The notes: generated by a model from the letters alone, not told the origin. 64,000 bases of DNA from Prinia subflava (GCF_021018805.1 NC_086247.1:1999501-2063500), one strand, 5' to 3'. Counted from the stretch's first letter, positions 48,781 to 59,043 are shown. Numbers and translations are program-made.

Positions 48781-49254
48781 CAAGGCTTCAAATAAAAAAA
48801 ATAAAAATATCAAATAAATCTTCAGCTTAACAGAGGAACATTTTTACTGACTGGTGTGCTACTCCTATCATAACTTTACCCCCTTCCCCAGCACTTTTTC
48901 TGTTTATCCACCACACACACGAATTCCCATTTTCTCCACCAACACCACAATGAGATGTTTTGCCGAAAATAGACAAAATATTCTGATCACAGATCTAATC
49001 ACAGGGAAATCAGCTGCTTTACTTAATGAAGATAATTAAATATGAAGGACAAGAACTCTTTGACTATCTGTGCTGTGTGATCCATTTTGCATTTCCTTTT
49101 GTTTTTACTAATTCTTACAGTGGGTCCTTGTCTGACACTTAACAAGGATGAACCTTTGTACACCAAGCTGATTTGCAGTGAGAGCATCAACAAGGCCAAT
49201 CTTTTAAATCACTTTATTTTGATAACTAACAGTAGGTGCCAGCCCTGAAATCCA
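48780..49254. other. Unique intergenic sequence
   Basis: Nothing recognised. Confidence 0.4.
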
Positions 49255-49360
49255 TCCTTTCCCCATCTCAGGAATGCCTGTTCATGGCAGTGGGGTTGGA
49301 GTTAGATCATCTTTGAGGTCTCTTCCAACCCAGGCCATTTTTAATTCTGTAATTCTCTGA
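49255..49360 (+). mobile_element. CR1 3'-end scrap
   Basis: 'gttcatggcagtggggttgg' then 'gatcatctttgaggtctctt'. Confidence 0.8.
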
Positions 49361-50162
49361 TCTTTGGTCAGAAGGGAGTTTAATCCATGGGCAGCAACTG
49401 AGACCCAGCAATCCCTTCCTTGCCTTCATCCTCTTCCAGAAAAATTCAGGAGAGGATTTTTACACCTCAAGTGGTACCAGGGCTTGGCCTGAAGGGGCTT
49501 CTGTGCAGGAAGCAGATGGTCAGAATTTAGTCCTTCCCTCTGAGGCTGAATTTTCTGTGTTCAAGTCAAGCCCCTCTGCCTTTCCTCAGTGCTCCTGTTT
49601 TTCCAGCAGGTTGCCAACCCTTTGAAGAGGACACGGCCTCTCATTCCCCATGGAAATGCAAAACACCCACGAGTGATAGAAGCCTGTGCTGGCTGAAGCC
49701 TCAAAGCTCGAGTTACAATATTAATAATGGGTACAGACATGAGATAATGTGAAAAAGCTGCCAATTATTTCAGACAATTGATCAAAGCCAAGAAACTACT
49801 GGTATCCATTAAGCAACTCTTTGATTGTCCATCCCCTGAAAACCTTCAACCCACACAGAGCAGGAGAGAGAACAACTTCCCTTTTCATTTACTTATTTCT
49901 CCTGAGCAGAAACTCCCCTGCACTTCTCTTACTTCCGCAGAATTTGCCTCCTTCTTTCTCTCCTGCTTTCAAATCATTCCCAATATTTGCATAATTTTCT
50001 TTGGTCATTGCCACACCTTTGCAGAGGTCACTTGTCAAAGTGCTGCTGCGAACTGTTGCATTTTAATTCTGAATTTCTGCGCCTTTGAAGCTCACATTTT
50101 CCATTAGAGGAGAAAAAATAGCAGCCTCCATCCTGCTGTGTGCTGCATGAATCATAAATCAT
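49361..50162. other. Unique intergenic sequence
   Basis: Nothing recognised. Confidence 0.4.
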
Positions 50163-50535
50163 CACAGAATCATGGAATGGTTTGGGTTGGAAGGGACCTT
50201 AAAAATCATCTCCTTCCAACCCCCTTCCATGGGCAGGGACACCTTCCACCATCCCAGGTTGATCCAAGCCCCATCCAACCTGGCTTTGGGCACTTCCAGG
50301 GATGGGGCAGCCACAAATTCTCTGCATAACGTGTGCCAGAGCCTCACCATCCTCATAGGGAGGAATTTGTTCCCAATATCCCATCTAGCTCTTCCCTTCT
50401 TCAGTTTAAAACCATTTCCTCATGCCCTGTCACTCCAGGCCCTTGTTCAAGGTCTCTGTCCAGCCCTCTTGGAGCCCCTTTAGGCACTGGAAGGTCTCCC
50501 CTTAGAGCTGACCATCAGGACCATCTGTCCTCTCT
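50163..50535 (-). mobile_element. CR1 LINE 3' fragment
   Basis: A well-preserved copy from 'cacagaatcatggaatggtt' to 'aggcactggaaggtctcccc'. Confidence 0.93.
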
Positions 50536-50645
50536 TTTCCTCCAAAATCCAACATCTGTCCTTTCTTTCCCAATTTAGAAGTTCAAAGGACTCTCACAAC
50601 CTCCTCAGGAGCCAAGAAATGTGGCTTTTCAAAGAAAAAAACGTC

Positions 50646-51706
50646 TGTGAAGCAGCTGGATGGTGGGGACTTTATTCAGGCGTGTGCTCGTGGGACTTCA
50701 TCTGCTGAGTTGCCACAGCTCCTCTGGCCATGGTGGTGGCTGATGGTGATGCCTTGGGAAGGCTGACCTGGAGCAGAGACTGGACAGAGCTGGAGAATAA
50801 AGTAGATATTGATTGAAAGGCCTTTAAGGATACACCTTGGGCAAGATAAGAGCCTGGCCAGAGTGATAGTGGAGGGTTAAAAAATTGTATAAGTTAACTG
50901 CGGGTAGTTGAGGGGGGGGAAGGTAGAAGACGCACAATCTGAATTTGACGTAGCCTGGCTTTGGAACAAACGTCAGCTTCTGCAACTAGCTTCATACTAT
51001 TATTTTAAGTATGACTCCAGCCCAGGAGATAATTGAGAAGCATTGTTTTAACCAAATCAAGTAGAACCCAGGGTAAAGCGTAGGTATGATTTAAGATAGT
51101 AACTAAGAAATAGGATAACCAGTATCTAGGGGTGGAGGTTAGTTAACATACGTATAATTTGAAACTATAAAAATCACAAATCGACTCTGTATTCTTGGGC
51201 ACAAGATTTGGGCATTCCATGCCCCTGTGTCCCACGTGCTCAAATAAAGAACTGCATATGATTGCCTTTGTGTGGTTATATGTTTTCCTACGCTAACAAG
51301 AGCTACACCCAAGATGGACCCAAAATGGTCACAAAATGGAAAACTGATCACAAGGTCTCATATTTTTACAAGTTTTGGTTCATTTGCATATTGGGGTTTA
51401 ATTGTCCAATTACAGCTCCAGGTTGTGAAGTGCCATCCTTCTTGTTTTCTCTCTTCAGTCACCCATTGTTTGTGCTTTTGGGCCTGAAAGTTGTCCTTGT
51501 CTTCAGCAGGAAAAGGATTTTTATCTACCTACTCCTTGAAGAGAGCTGACTGACACTTAATATGAGACTCAGACAACACCCCTGGGCAGCACAGAATCTG
51601 AAAAACATGAAACTAAAACTTAAGGGATCGATGGTCTCCTCAGAAGCCATGCTGTTCCTTCCTAATGTGCCAAATCTTTTTTTTTGTTTGTGCTTTCTGG
51701 GACACA
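50646..51706 (-). mobile_element. Older solo LTR, split by a younger LTR
   Basis: The pieces at 50646-50863 and 51303-51706 together make one minus-strand LTR-like unit. It starts TGTGTCCCAGAAAGCACA and ends near GCTGCTTCACA, with a minus-strand AATAAA (plus TTTATT near 50673). The sequence runs on across the insertion point with only AGAG duplicated. Outer ends are inferred; no outer target duplication was found. Confidence 0.6.
50864..51298 (+). mobile_element. Young solo LTR (435 bp) with perfect 4-bp target duplication
   Basis: It begins TGATAGTGGAGGG and ends CCTACGCTAACA, flanked by AGAG at 50860-50863 and again at 51299-51302. TATAAAAA lies at 51166-51173 and AATAAA at 51243-51248, giving a normal U3-R order on the plus strand. 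Four-base duplications are typical of gammaretrovirus-like class I ERVs. It holds no gene. The intact flanks suggest a fairly recent insertion followed by LTR-LTR recombination. Confidence 0.9.
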
Positions 51707-52119
51707 GGAGATGAGCAAGGCCCACATCGCTGCACTGGGACTTTTTTGGAAAACGATTGAAAATAGATCTCAGTGGAAAAGCTTCCACAGAGATGTCTTC
51801 CACAGGGGTCCCTTGAGGACTTTGACTTCTTCCTGCTGCAAATGCTCTGGGAAAACTATGAAGGGAAAAAACCAACAACAGTCTTCTTTCTTTATTTCTC
51901 TGTTTAGATCTTGTCCCAACAGGAGCTCAGGAAGAGATACTCACCTCAGGCCCTGATTCATCTTGGACACAGACAGGAGTGTAGTGAGCCCAAGCACTCC
52001 TGGAGTCACAAAAGAGAGAGACTGGAGAGAAAAACCTCCTGTGCTGGTCCTAAATCTCCCTGGAATGTTGTTGTGCTTCACATGGGCCTTTCCCTACGTG
52101 GGCAGCTGTAGTAAAGGGG
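51707..52119. other. Unassigned sequence between LTRs
   Basis: May be ERV-derived given its position, but no ERV internal hallmark (primer-binding site, polypurine tract, pol motif) was identified. Confidence 0.3.
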
Positions 52120-53510
52120 TGATTTAATCACTGAGAGGACCACTGTAAAATTTATCAGTGGAAGTGGGGTTAATGTGATGTTGTAAAAGCAAGGTTCACT
52201 GTTATTTAATATATGGAAGAAATGTACAAAGGAAAATTGAGTTGGAATCAAACTAGAAGGATTTACAGAGGGATGGGAGACACAAAAGGGTAAAGGAGAA
52301 CCTCCCATTGAGTCACAAATTTCAGAGTGGCCCCCTCTTGCTATCTAAACTCCTGATAGAGCCAAGGTGCAGTTAGATCCAATCTGAGTCTCAGATTTGG
52401 GCAATGGTTCGTGTCTAATGGAATTATCCACACAAAGTTTGTAATAATTAATACCGAGTACATAGGTTGGCAATATTACATTATTATTAGTCCAGCTTAG
52501 TATCAGCAACTCACTGAGGATCTGCCACGACTAAAGATCTCTCCACCTTGGCCAAAGGAGGAGCTCTCAGTTAAAGAATCTCAAATGTTGCGGGGTGTCC
52601 CTGCTCCAGGGGAGACTCTTGGGGTGCACAGTCCAGCTGGAATTCAGGGACAACTCAAATGGGACTCATCCAAAGACTGGGAAGAGGTCTCTCTGCCTTG
52701 AGAGGTGTCCCAGCTCCAGGGGAGGAGATCACTTCCATGGTAGTTCATAGAAGGCTCACTCAGGCTGTCCTATTTATGGACCAAAGTGGTGGGCTCAGAA
52801 TCAAATGGCATCCGATGGAAATGTACTGGTGAGGCTCCTTGTACCCACAAATTTCTCTGTTCCCTGATCAACGAGCCTTGGAACAGCTGCCTGTTACTCC
52901 TGCTTTGATCAGTGTTCCAAGCTTGTGTGCTTTTGGAGTCCAGGGCATCCCTCTGGTCACCCTGGAGGGTCAGGGACCATCTCAGAGGGGTCTGGGAGCC
53001 GAGCAGGAGGTTTGGAACCTGTACAGGGGAGTTTGGAGTCTGTACAGGGGAGTTGGAAACCTTGGCACAGAGTCCAAGAGGAATTCCAAGTCTCAAGAGT
53101 GTGAAATGAGTAGTAGTTAGTTTATCACAGGGTGAAAAAGTAGAATTTGGGGGTTTTTTAGAATGGAGGCTGAAGAGCCAAGATGGAGGAATCAGAGTGT
53201 GGACCTGTTCCTCTTCCTTCTTGTTCTTGCCCTCCACCTTCTGCAGTGCTGGGTCACAAGGGATTGGTTTAGAGTAGATACGACCTGTCCAGCATAGGTG
53301 GTAGGCATTGGCAATGAATTGTAAATAATAGACACATAACATGTGGTATAAGAAGTCAAGACCCTCCCAGTCAGGAGGAGTCACCAGGAGTTCTCTGCTG
53401 CAGCAGGAACCTTGGCAGAGCACAGAAAGAACTATGAGATAAAAAAGAATAAACAACCTTAGAATACCTGAGATGGCGACTCCTGACTCTTCTTCTGCTT
53501 CTGGCATGAG
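52120..53510 (+). mobile_element. LTR retrotransposon-derived segment (LTR at its right end)
   Basis: The right part has a TATA-like 'gtggtataagaagtcaag' (about 53343-53360) and AATAAA at 53448-53453, as expected of a plus-strand LTR ending near 53506. Two 20-bp-scale copies of 'ctgtacaggggagtt' lie at about 53020-53055. The left boundary is uncertain. The 245-residue minus frame at 52770-53507 is antisense to it and is not called. Confidence 0.55.
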
Positions 53511-53515
53511 GGGTT

Positions 53516-53902
53516 TCAGAGGGCAAAAGACACTTTAGCACCGAATCTTGGGGATAAGAACCCGAGAGTTTGCCTCGATGCTCACTGTGTCACTCTGCTC
53601 CTCTGTGGTTTTCCTGGAGGAGTTCTTGGCTAGGATGCAGCTCAGGCTTTGCATCCTCTGAGTTTTGCACCAAACTACTGCTGGTTTGGTTAAGGGGTCC
53701 AGTGAATCCATCAGAGCAGCCCAGGCAATGGACTTTGTGTTTCCTTCCATTTTCTGACTCTTCACAATTTTCCAGCCGTGTTTTCCCAGTTTAGCAACCA
53801 AGACATACAAATTCTTGCATGTGCAATGTGCAATTTATCCACCCCCACAGCATTGCTGTGCTTCATCCATGTGAGATGATGGTGGATTTAGAGTTAAGAG
53901 AA
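53516..53902. other. Unassigned sequence next to an LTR
   Basis: A 91-codon minus frame (53535-53810) has a fairly natural composition (for example LTKPAVVWCKTQ) but no recognised family. Confidence 0.25.
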
Positions 53903-54245
53903 AGGGTTGGGTTGGAAGGGACTTTAAGGATCATCTCATCCCACTCCCCTGCCATGGGACACTCCCCACTAGACCAGGTTGCTCCAAGCCCAATCCAACC
54001 TTTGAACACTTCCAGGGATGGGGCAGCCACAGCTTCTCTGGCCATGCCAGGGCCTCACCATCCTCACAGGGATGAATTTCTTCCCAACATCTCATCTAAA
54101 TCTCACCTCTTTCATTTTAAACCATTCCCTTTGTCCTTTCATCATCTACCCATGTAAAAAGTCCTTCTCCCTCATTTTTATAAGCATCCCTTAAGTACTG
54201 GAAGGCTGCAGTGAGGTGTCCCCAGGTGTTCTCTCTTTGCCTTAG
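53903..54245 (-). mobile_element. CR1 LINE 3' fragment
   Basis: 'gggttgggttggaagggact' through 'cagccacagcttctctggcc' to 'agtactggaaggctgcagtg'. Small deletions. Confidence 0.92.
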
Positions 54246-54601
54246 GATTAGAGCCTGGGATGGCTGCCAGCCAGGCCCACAGGGACACAGGACAGTCTGA
54301 GAGGACTTCAGGAGTCCCTTTCCAAGCTAAACTATCCAGGGATCCTCCCTCGCAGCACCACCAGGCAAATAACCACAATGCAAACCAAAACCACACTGAC
54401 CCCCTGCACCCACCACCTCTGCAGTGCTTTCATTTGCAGTCCCAGGAGCACAGGGAGGAGAAATTCTCCTTCCTTCCAGCCTCTGGGTGGGAAGCAGCAG
54501 GACCTCCTGAGCCAGCTTGAGGCCAGTGATCCCAGGTTTGGGTTCTCCTGCTCTCCATCAGCTCATGAAGTGCCAGGTGGTGTTTCCCTTCCCCAATGCT
54601 G

Positions 54602-54670
54602 CACAATCATTGAATTCCTCAGGTTGGAAGAGATGTTTAAAATCACCGAGTCCAACCCAGCAGTGCCAAG
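54602..54670 (-). mobile_element. CR1 scrap
   Basis: 'caatcattgaattcctcagg' and 'aaaatcaccgagtccaaccc'. Confidence 0.6.
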
Positions 54671-55307
54671 CCCACGAAGGATCATGGAATGGCAGATGAA
54701 GGGTGAGAAACACCTCCATGGGAAGGATGAAGGCCTGGGACTCACCACAGAGCGCTGCTGGTTGAAGAAATGTTGGATCATGGCTCAGGTTAGGGGGAAC
54801 AGGGCTAAGAGCCTCCAGGCAGCCCCACAGGTCTGCAGTCATTCCAGATTTCTCAGGACATCCACATCATTTCAGCCAGGCCAAGATAAATCATTACATC
54901 TGAGAATTTACTGGGCTATGGTGGCTTTGGGTGAAGGCTCTGGAGAGCAGCAGTCCTGGAGCCCATTTTCCCAAGATTTAGGCCTCCTGTAGGGCTGCTT
55001 ATAATCCTAAAATCTAACAGGTGATGAAGCAGAGTCAAGGAGATAAGGACACTTTTTTTTTTTTTTTTTTTACTGGAAGAGTTCAACCATTTGAGGATAA
55101 GCACCAAGGGTGTGAGTAATCTCTTGCTCAATTAATTTTTTGTCACATTTTATGAGTGATATCCTCAAAACCCTGTGCACTGACCCGAGCTCCTGCTCAG
55201 AGTCTGTCTGGTCATGCAGGAGGTGCCAGGGAAATCCAGATGAGGCTAAATCTTCACCTGATGGGGGACAACATGAAAAAAATGGAGAGATACTTCTTAC
55301 AAGGACA
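54671..55307. other. Unique intergenic sequence
   Basis: A T19 run lies at 55053-55071. The 204-codon plus frame at 54378-54992 crosses a CR1 scrap and shows no family features. Confidence 0.4.
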
Positions 55308-55575
55308 CTGAGCGATTGGACAAGGGGAATGGCTTTAAGCTGAAGCAGGGTAGATTTAGATTTAGATTAAATATTGGGAAGAACTTCTTCCCTGGGAGGG
55401 TGGTGAGGCCCTGGCAGAGAAGCTGTGGTTGTCCCATCCCTGGAAGTGTCCAAGGACAGGTTGGATGGGGCTTGGAGCGACCTGGGACAGTGGAAGGTGT
55501 CCCTGCCCATGGCATGGGGTTGGAATGAGATGATCTTTAAGGTCTCTTCCAACCCAAGCCATTCTGGAGTCCTGT
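55308..55575 (+). mobile_element. CR1 LINE 3' fragment
   Basis: 'gattggacaaggggaatggc' through 'ggatggggcttggagcgacc' to 'gccattctggagtcctgtga'. Confidence 0.92.
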
Positions 55576-56020
55576 GATTGGCTTTGCAGGGATGTGGGCA
55601 GGGTGGCATCACAACTACCATGGCCACGCTGGAAACTTTAACCCCACACCCCTGTCCTGTCCCAGAGATGCTGCCAGATGTGTGTTAAATCTCAGTCCTT
55701 CACATCCTACAATACTGGGAAGGAGGCGTCAGGCTGTGGGTTTGAGAAACTTGAATAAAAACAAGTTGCACTGCACAGAAAAGCAGATTCCTCAGGTCCT
55801 GTACTTTATAGGGACATGAGTTTTTAGAGGTGTGGAGAGGATACAAAGCTGAAATTTGGGTAAATTCAGCCCCATGTCATGACTTTTCCAGAGCAGAGAG
55901 CCCAGGGGGCAGCTGTGGGGCCAGGAGAGGTTTCCCAGCCCCCAGGAGCGATGCAAAGCACACATGGGGTGCAGGCAGGGGCGCTTTTAAAAAGCAGACA
56001 GGGCTGGAGTTTCCACCTCT

Positions 56021-56026
56021 TTTATT
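56021..56026 (-). promoter_or_regulatory. Possible distal poly(A) signal for ADGRB1
   Basis: A minus-strand AATAAA lies in the context TTTCTAATAAAAGAGGTGG. The 1.4 kb between it and the proximal signal contains no CR1 or LTR, unlike most of the window, so an extended 3' UTR is possible. This is inference only. Confidence 0.25.
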
Positions 56027-56314
56027 AGAAATAAGACACATTCATTTTGTGCTTTGAAAACTGTACAGGAAAAAAAAAAAAAAGCGTTGACGAATGTGGA
56101 GAGGAAGGAGGGGCAGGCATGGAAGGAGGGCAGGACACGGGAAAACAGGATTAACCGGAGGAGCTGAGCAGAGAAAGTCGAATATCAACAGTTCTTAAAC
56201 AATTATCTCTGTAATTACATAACATTGTTAACATCCTGCAAAGGCGGCTGCAGTGAATGGGTGAGCAGGGAAGGTTGGAGTGAAGAGGGCAGGCTTGGGT
56301 GGGCAGGGGAAGAA

Positions 56315-56329
56315 ATAAAAATAAAAATA

Positions 56330-56369
<40 letters not shown>
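56315..56369. repeat. (AAAAT)n then A35 run
   Basis: 'aaataaaaataaaaataaaa' passes into 35 consecutive A, then (AG)n. No repeat body is seen upstream that would make this a retroposon tail. Confidence 0.95.
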
Positions 56370-56372
<3 letters not shown>

Positions 56373-57433
56373 AGAGAAAAGAATTAAAACACAGTAGAAA
56401 GATACCTGTATGCTAAAATTCATAATGTGTAATTATAATAATTACAATATCATACAACCCAGCGTCTGAGGGAGGCCTTTGTGCTTTCCTGTTTTATGAA
56501 TAAGCTAAAATTGAACAATAGTATCACAGTTTTATGAGTAACCACTTTCCCTATTTTTTAACTGCTTGGATTTATTAAAGTTTTTCTTTCCATCCTTTAT
56601 CTCTTATGGTTAATGGCAATTAATCCTTGGAGATGACCCAGGTGGCCCAAAGGGAACTCAAAGCAGAGATTTGTCACATCAAGCAACATCTCCCCATGGG
56701 GGAAGCACAGCTGGGGGCAGTGATTGCTTTGCATCTTGTACCCATTGGCCATTTTCTCCTAAAAATGTGGGGTTTGGTTAATTGAAAGGAGACCCAAGCA
56801 CAGTAACAACTCAGACCCTGTTCAAGCTTTGCTGCTGTCTGGCACAATCTGGCCACTCACAACCAGAGGTTTGTCTCCATCCACCTCCAAAACTGGGAGG
56901 GTTGGTCGAGACATCAGACAGACAGTGCTGGGAAAGACAAAAGTGATAATAAAAAAATAAAGTCTGTGTGTAATGTCACTGGTATTTTTTAATGACACAA
57001 TTATTGCACTGTTTTTGGGGTGAAATGTAGACACCTCATTTTTTTGGTAAATAAAAAAATTAAAATAGTTATTATTTTCATAGTGAAATGAAGAGACTGC
57101 ATTTTATGAGGAGCAATGTCCTGCTGTCCTGATCAGCTTCACCTCTTCCTTCCTGTAGGACCACAAACCTGCTGCTGGCTCGGGGAGGGCGGAGAAGAGC
57201 CTGGGAGGGGGAAAATAACCAAACCCCAAACTGAATAAAGCAGAAAAAAACACTGCAAGCTGGCGGTGAAGGGGTTGTGCATTCCCACCATCCCAAACTT
57301 TCCAGGAGCAACTTGCCTTCCACCTTCAGCAGGTGGCATCCTCACCCCATGCCTGCGCAGTCCTACGGCACAGAAAGGCATTCGAAATGACAACAGCCAA
57401 AGAAAAGAAAGGTCTCGGGTTTCAAGTTCTCTT

Positions 57434-57439
57434 TTTATT
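57434..57439 (-). promoter_or_regulatory. ADGRB1: Probable ADGRB1 poly(A) signal, proximal
   Basis: The plus-strand TTTATT is AATAAA on the minus strand, in the context TTCTTCAATAAAAAGAGAAC. It is the first canonical signal at the end of the UTR-like stretch. Cleavage would fall roughly 10-30 bases further left. Confidence 0.6.
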
Positions 57440-57779
57440 GAAGAAAAGAAAAGAAGAAGGAAAAAAATAGATTATTTTGTTTGTTTTTTTTTTTTTTTTT
57501 GTCTGTTCGTTTCCAAGTGGACGTTATTCATGTTGTCAGTTTGTCTCAATGTCCTAAGGCAACGTCTCTGTTTACCAATATCTCCAGGTGCAGCAGCAGA
57601 TCTGTCTTTCCCTTTTTCTCTCTCTGCCTTCCAGGGAGGGGCAGCTTGGAATAAATCTGAGTCCGAAAGCAAGGACAGATAACAGAACAAAAAAAAAATA
57701 AAATAAAAATAATAAAAGGATGAGGCCAAGAGGACCTTTGCAAGGCCCGTGCTGAGTTTATCTATTTAACAGTCAATGA

Positions 57780-58330
57780 CGTGACCTACATTCTTCTTGT
57801 TGGTCTTGTTGTCTACCACCTTCCACCCTCTCCCTGGAGATGGGGCGAGCAGGATTTGGAGATTTGGAGCCGGTCCTTTCCTCCGCCGGGGAGGGATGAG
57901 AGGAGGGAGCCCCCCCAGCTGCGACCATGAGCCAATGCCCAGCCGTGGCGTGGCACCCGGGGGTGGCAATGTCCTTGTGGCCACCTCTTGGCGCCGTCCC
58001 ATCTCCTTCCTCCTTGGATGAGCTGGCGGGGGAGAGGCGGGGGGAGCCGGGGGTGCCCCTCGAGGGTGGGTCTGCCCCAGCCAGGCTCCCGCAGGTGTCC
58101 CCTCTCGGTGTCCCCAAACGACCCCGAGCTTCTGGGCCCTCTGTGGTGGCTGCTGGGCATCCTTCCACAGAGGATGGAGGGCTCCTGGTGTGCGGCAGCG
58201 ACCCGAGAGCATCTCGGGGGCAGGGCTCATCCCCTGCAGCCCCTCCCCACCCTCCTCCTCCTCCTCTTCCTCGCTCTCCTCCAGGCTCGCTCCTCCAGTC
58301 CTGCCTGGGAAAGCTCGTGTTGTCCTGAAC
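57780..58330. other. GC- and CpG-rich block in the ADGRB1 3' UTR
   Basis: This block stands out from the AT-rich flanks by its C/G runs and frequent CpG (for example CTCCGCCGGGG and GGCGCCGTCC). It ends in a (CTC)n stretch near 58252-58280. It sits wholly downstream of the stop codon. It may be a 3' CpG island; no promoter elements were recognised in it. Confidence 0.5.
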
Positions 58331-58540
58331 CTACAGCTACTATACTCTATAAAGTAATATTCCCCCTCTCTGCTGAGAACAATACAAAAGTTACTCCACC
58401 TTACCAAAGGTTTCAAAAGAAACCAAACACTTCTCTTGCTCGGTTCCGATTTAATTTAATCATTTCTTTAAAACGTGGGTTTGTTTTGTTTCGTTTTGTT
58501 TTCCGGAAAAAAAAAAAAGTCCTTTTTCTTCCCTTTCTGC

Positions 58541-58738
58541 TCAGACCTCTGTCTGAAGGTCAATAATGTCTTGTCCCACCAAGGGGATGGTGGCCCCTGT
58601 TTTCTCCCACTCTACAGTTTTTAGTTCTAGGGGAGACTGTGCCACGGGTTCCATGTCCTTTTTAACCCATGCTGGCGGGGACTGGACTTTCCTGATGCCT
58701 TCCCAGGGTCTCTTGTTTGGTGTCTGCTGTTTTTCTTG
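58541..58738 (-). CDS. ADGRB1: ADGRB1 (BAI1) terminal coding exon, C-terminal 65 residues
   Basis: The exon is 198 bases, exactly 66 codons including the stop, so it starts in phase 0. It follows a strong minus-strand acceptor: a C/T-rich tract ending CTGCAG at 58739-58744. The translation begins [14 protein letters not shown] and ends [18 protein letters not shown], then TGA at 58541-58543. That tail matches what I recall of the C-terminus of brain-specific angiogenesis inhibitor 1, a long adhesion G-protein-coupled receptor. The last four residues, QTEV (58544-58555), are a class I PDZ ligand; in this family the tail binds MAGI-type scaffolds at synapses and membranes. The rest of the receptor (thrombospondin repeats, GAIN domain, seven helices, ELMO/DOCK-binding cytoplasmic region) must lie beyond the right edge. 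No frameshift or stop is seen. ADGRB3 also ends in QTEV, but its preceding residues, as I recall them, differ. The family call is firm; the paralogue call is nearly so. Confidence 0.9.
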   Translation of the reverse strand, partial: QEKQQTPNKRPWEGIRKVQSPPAWVKKDMEPVAQSPLELKTVEWEKTGATIPLVGQDIIDLQTEV

Positions 58739-58765
58739 CTGCAGGAGGAGGAAAGTGTAAAAAAA
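58739..58765 (-). promoter_or_regulatory. ADGRB1: Splice acceptor of ADGRB1 last exon
   Basis: Read on the minus strand this is a pyrimidine-rich run (TTTTTTTACACTTTCCTCCT) ending in CTGCAG, directly before the first codon of the terminal exon. The tract length, absence of an internal AG and the phase-0 junction all fit a constitutive acceptor. Confidence 0.85.
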
Positions 58766-58987
58766 GAGAGAGAGAAAAAAAGAAAAGTCAGTGCAAAATG
58801 CAAGAAATACAGTGATTTTACCTCCTCTTGTATCAACAAATTGTTTTTTCTGTGCAGCTTCTCATCCAAAATAAACTGGGGTACCAAAGGAAATGACACC
58901 TGGTGTACAAACTGTCTATTTTTAAGAAGAAAATGTTTTTCTTTCCACTGCCACCTCCATTACTTAATGACTGGACATTTCAGGTTT

Positions 58988-59043
58988 CAGCTGAGGTTTT
59001 TGCTACTGAAAAACAGAATTTTCAGTAGCAAAAACCTCAGCTG
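58988..59043. repeat. Perfect 25-bp inverted repeat (foldback)
   Basis: The left arm at 58988-59012 starts CAGCTGAGGTTTTTGC and the right arm at 59019-59043 is its exact reverse complement. They are separated by six bases, ACAGAA. In ADGRB1 pre-mRNA this would form a 25-bp perfect stem with a tight loop, about 250 nt before the last acceptor. The stem looks too short for a usual animal microRNA precursor. No similar arm was noticed elsewhere in the window. Confidence 0.95.

Larger units (their letters stand above)
55576..57414. other. Repeat-poor flank of the ADGRB1 3' end
   Basis: No CR1 or LTR in about 1.8 kb. An A14 run lies at 56070-56083, and a (AAAAT)n stretch leads into A35 at 56335-56369. 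Plus-strand AATAAA motifs near 56960 and 57233 could equally belong to a convergent transcript. No exon was recognised. Confidence 0.4.
57415..58540 (-). other. ADGRB1: ADGRB1 3' UTR (proximal form)
   Basis: Minus-strand sequence after the TGA runs without an obvious splice site for about 1.1 kb to an AATAAA signal. The first part is AT-rich with an A12 run on the plus strand at 58507-58518. Next is a GC- and CpG-rich block (about 57780-58330), then a T/A-rich end just before the signal. Long open frames on both strands across the GC-rich block (for example minus 57766-58416) are what high GC gives by chance and should not be called genes. The extent is inferred from the signal; no transcript data were available. 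Confidence 0.65.

Noticed and set aside
52770..53507. 245-codon minus-strand ORF as a gene
   Set aside because: It is antisense to an LTR with its own TATA and AATAAA; no family resemblance.
56315..56369. Processed pseudogene or SINE tail
   Set aside because: No repeat body or gene-like sequence was found directly upstream of the A-run on either strand.
57766..58416. 216-codon minus-strand ORF as a separate protein gene
   Set aside because: Lies in the ADGRB1 3' UTR; proline/glycine-rich composition and a plus-strand counterpart frame are explained by high GC.
58988..59043. MicroRNA precursor
   Set aside because: 25-bp stem with 6-nt loop is shorter than the usual precursor, and perfect pairing without bulges is atypical.
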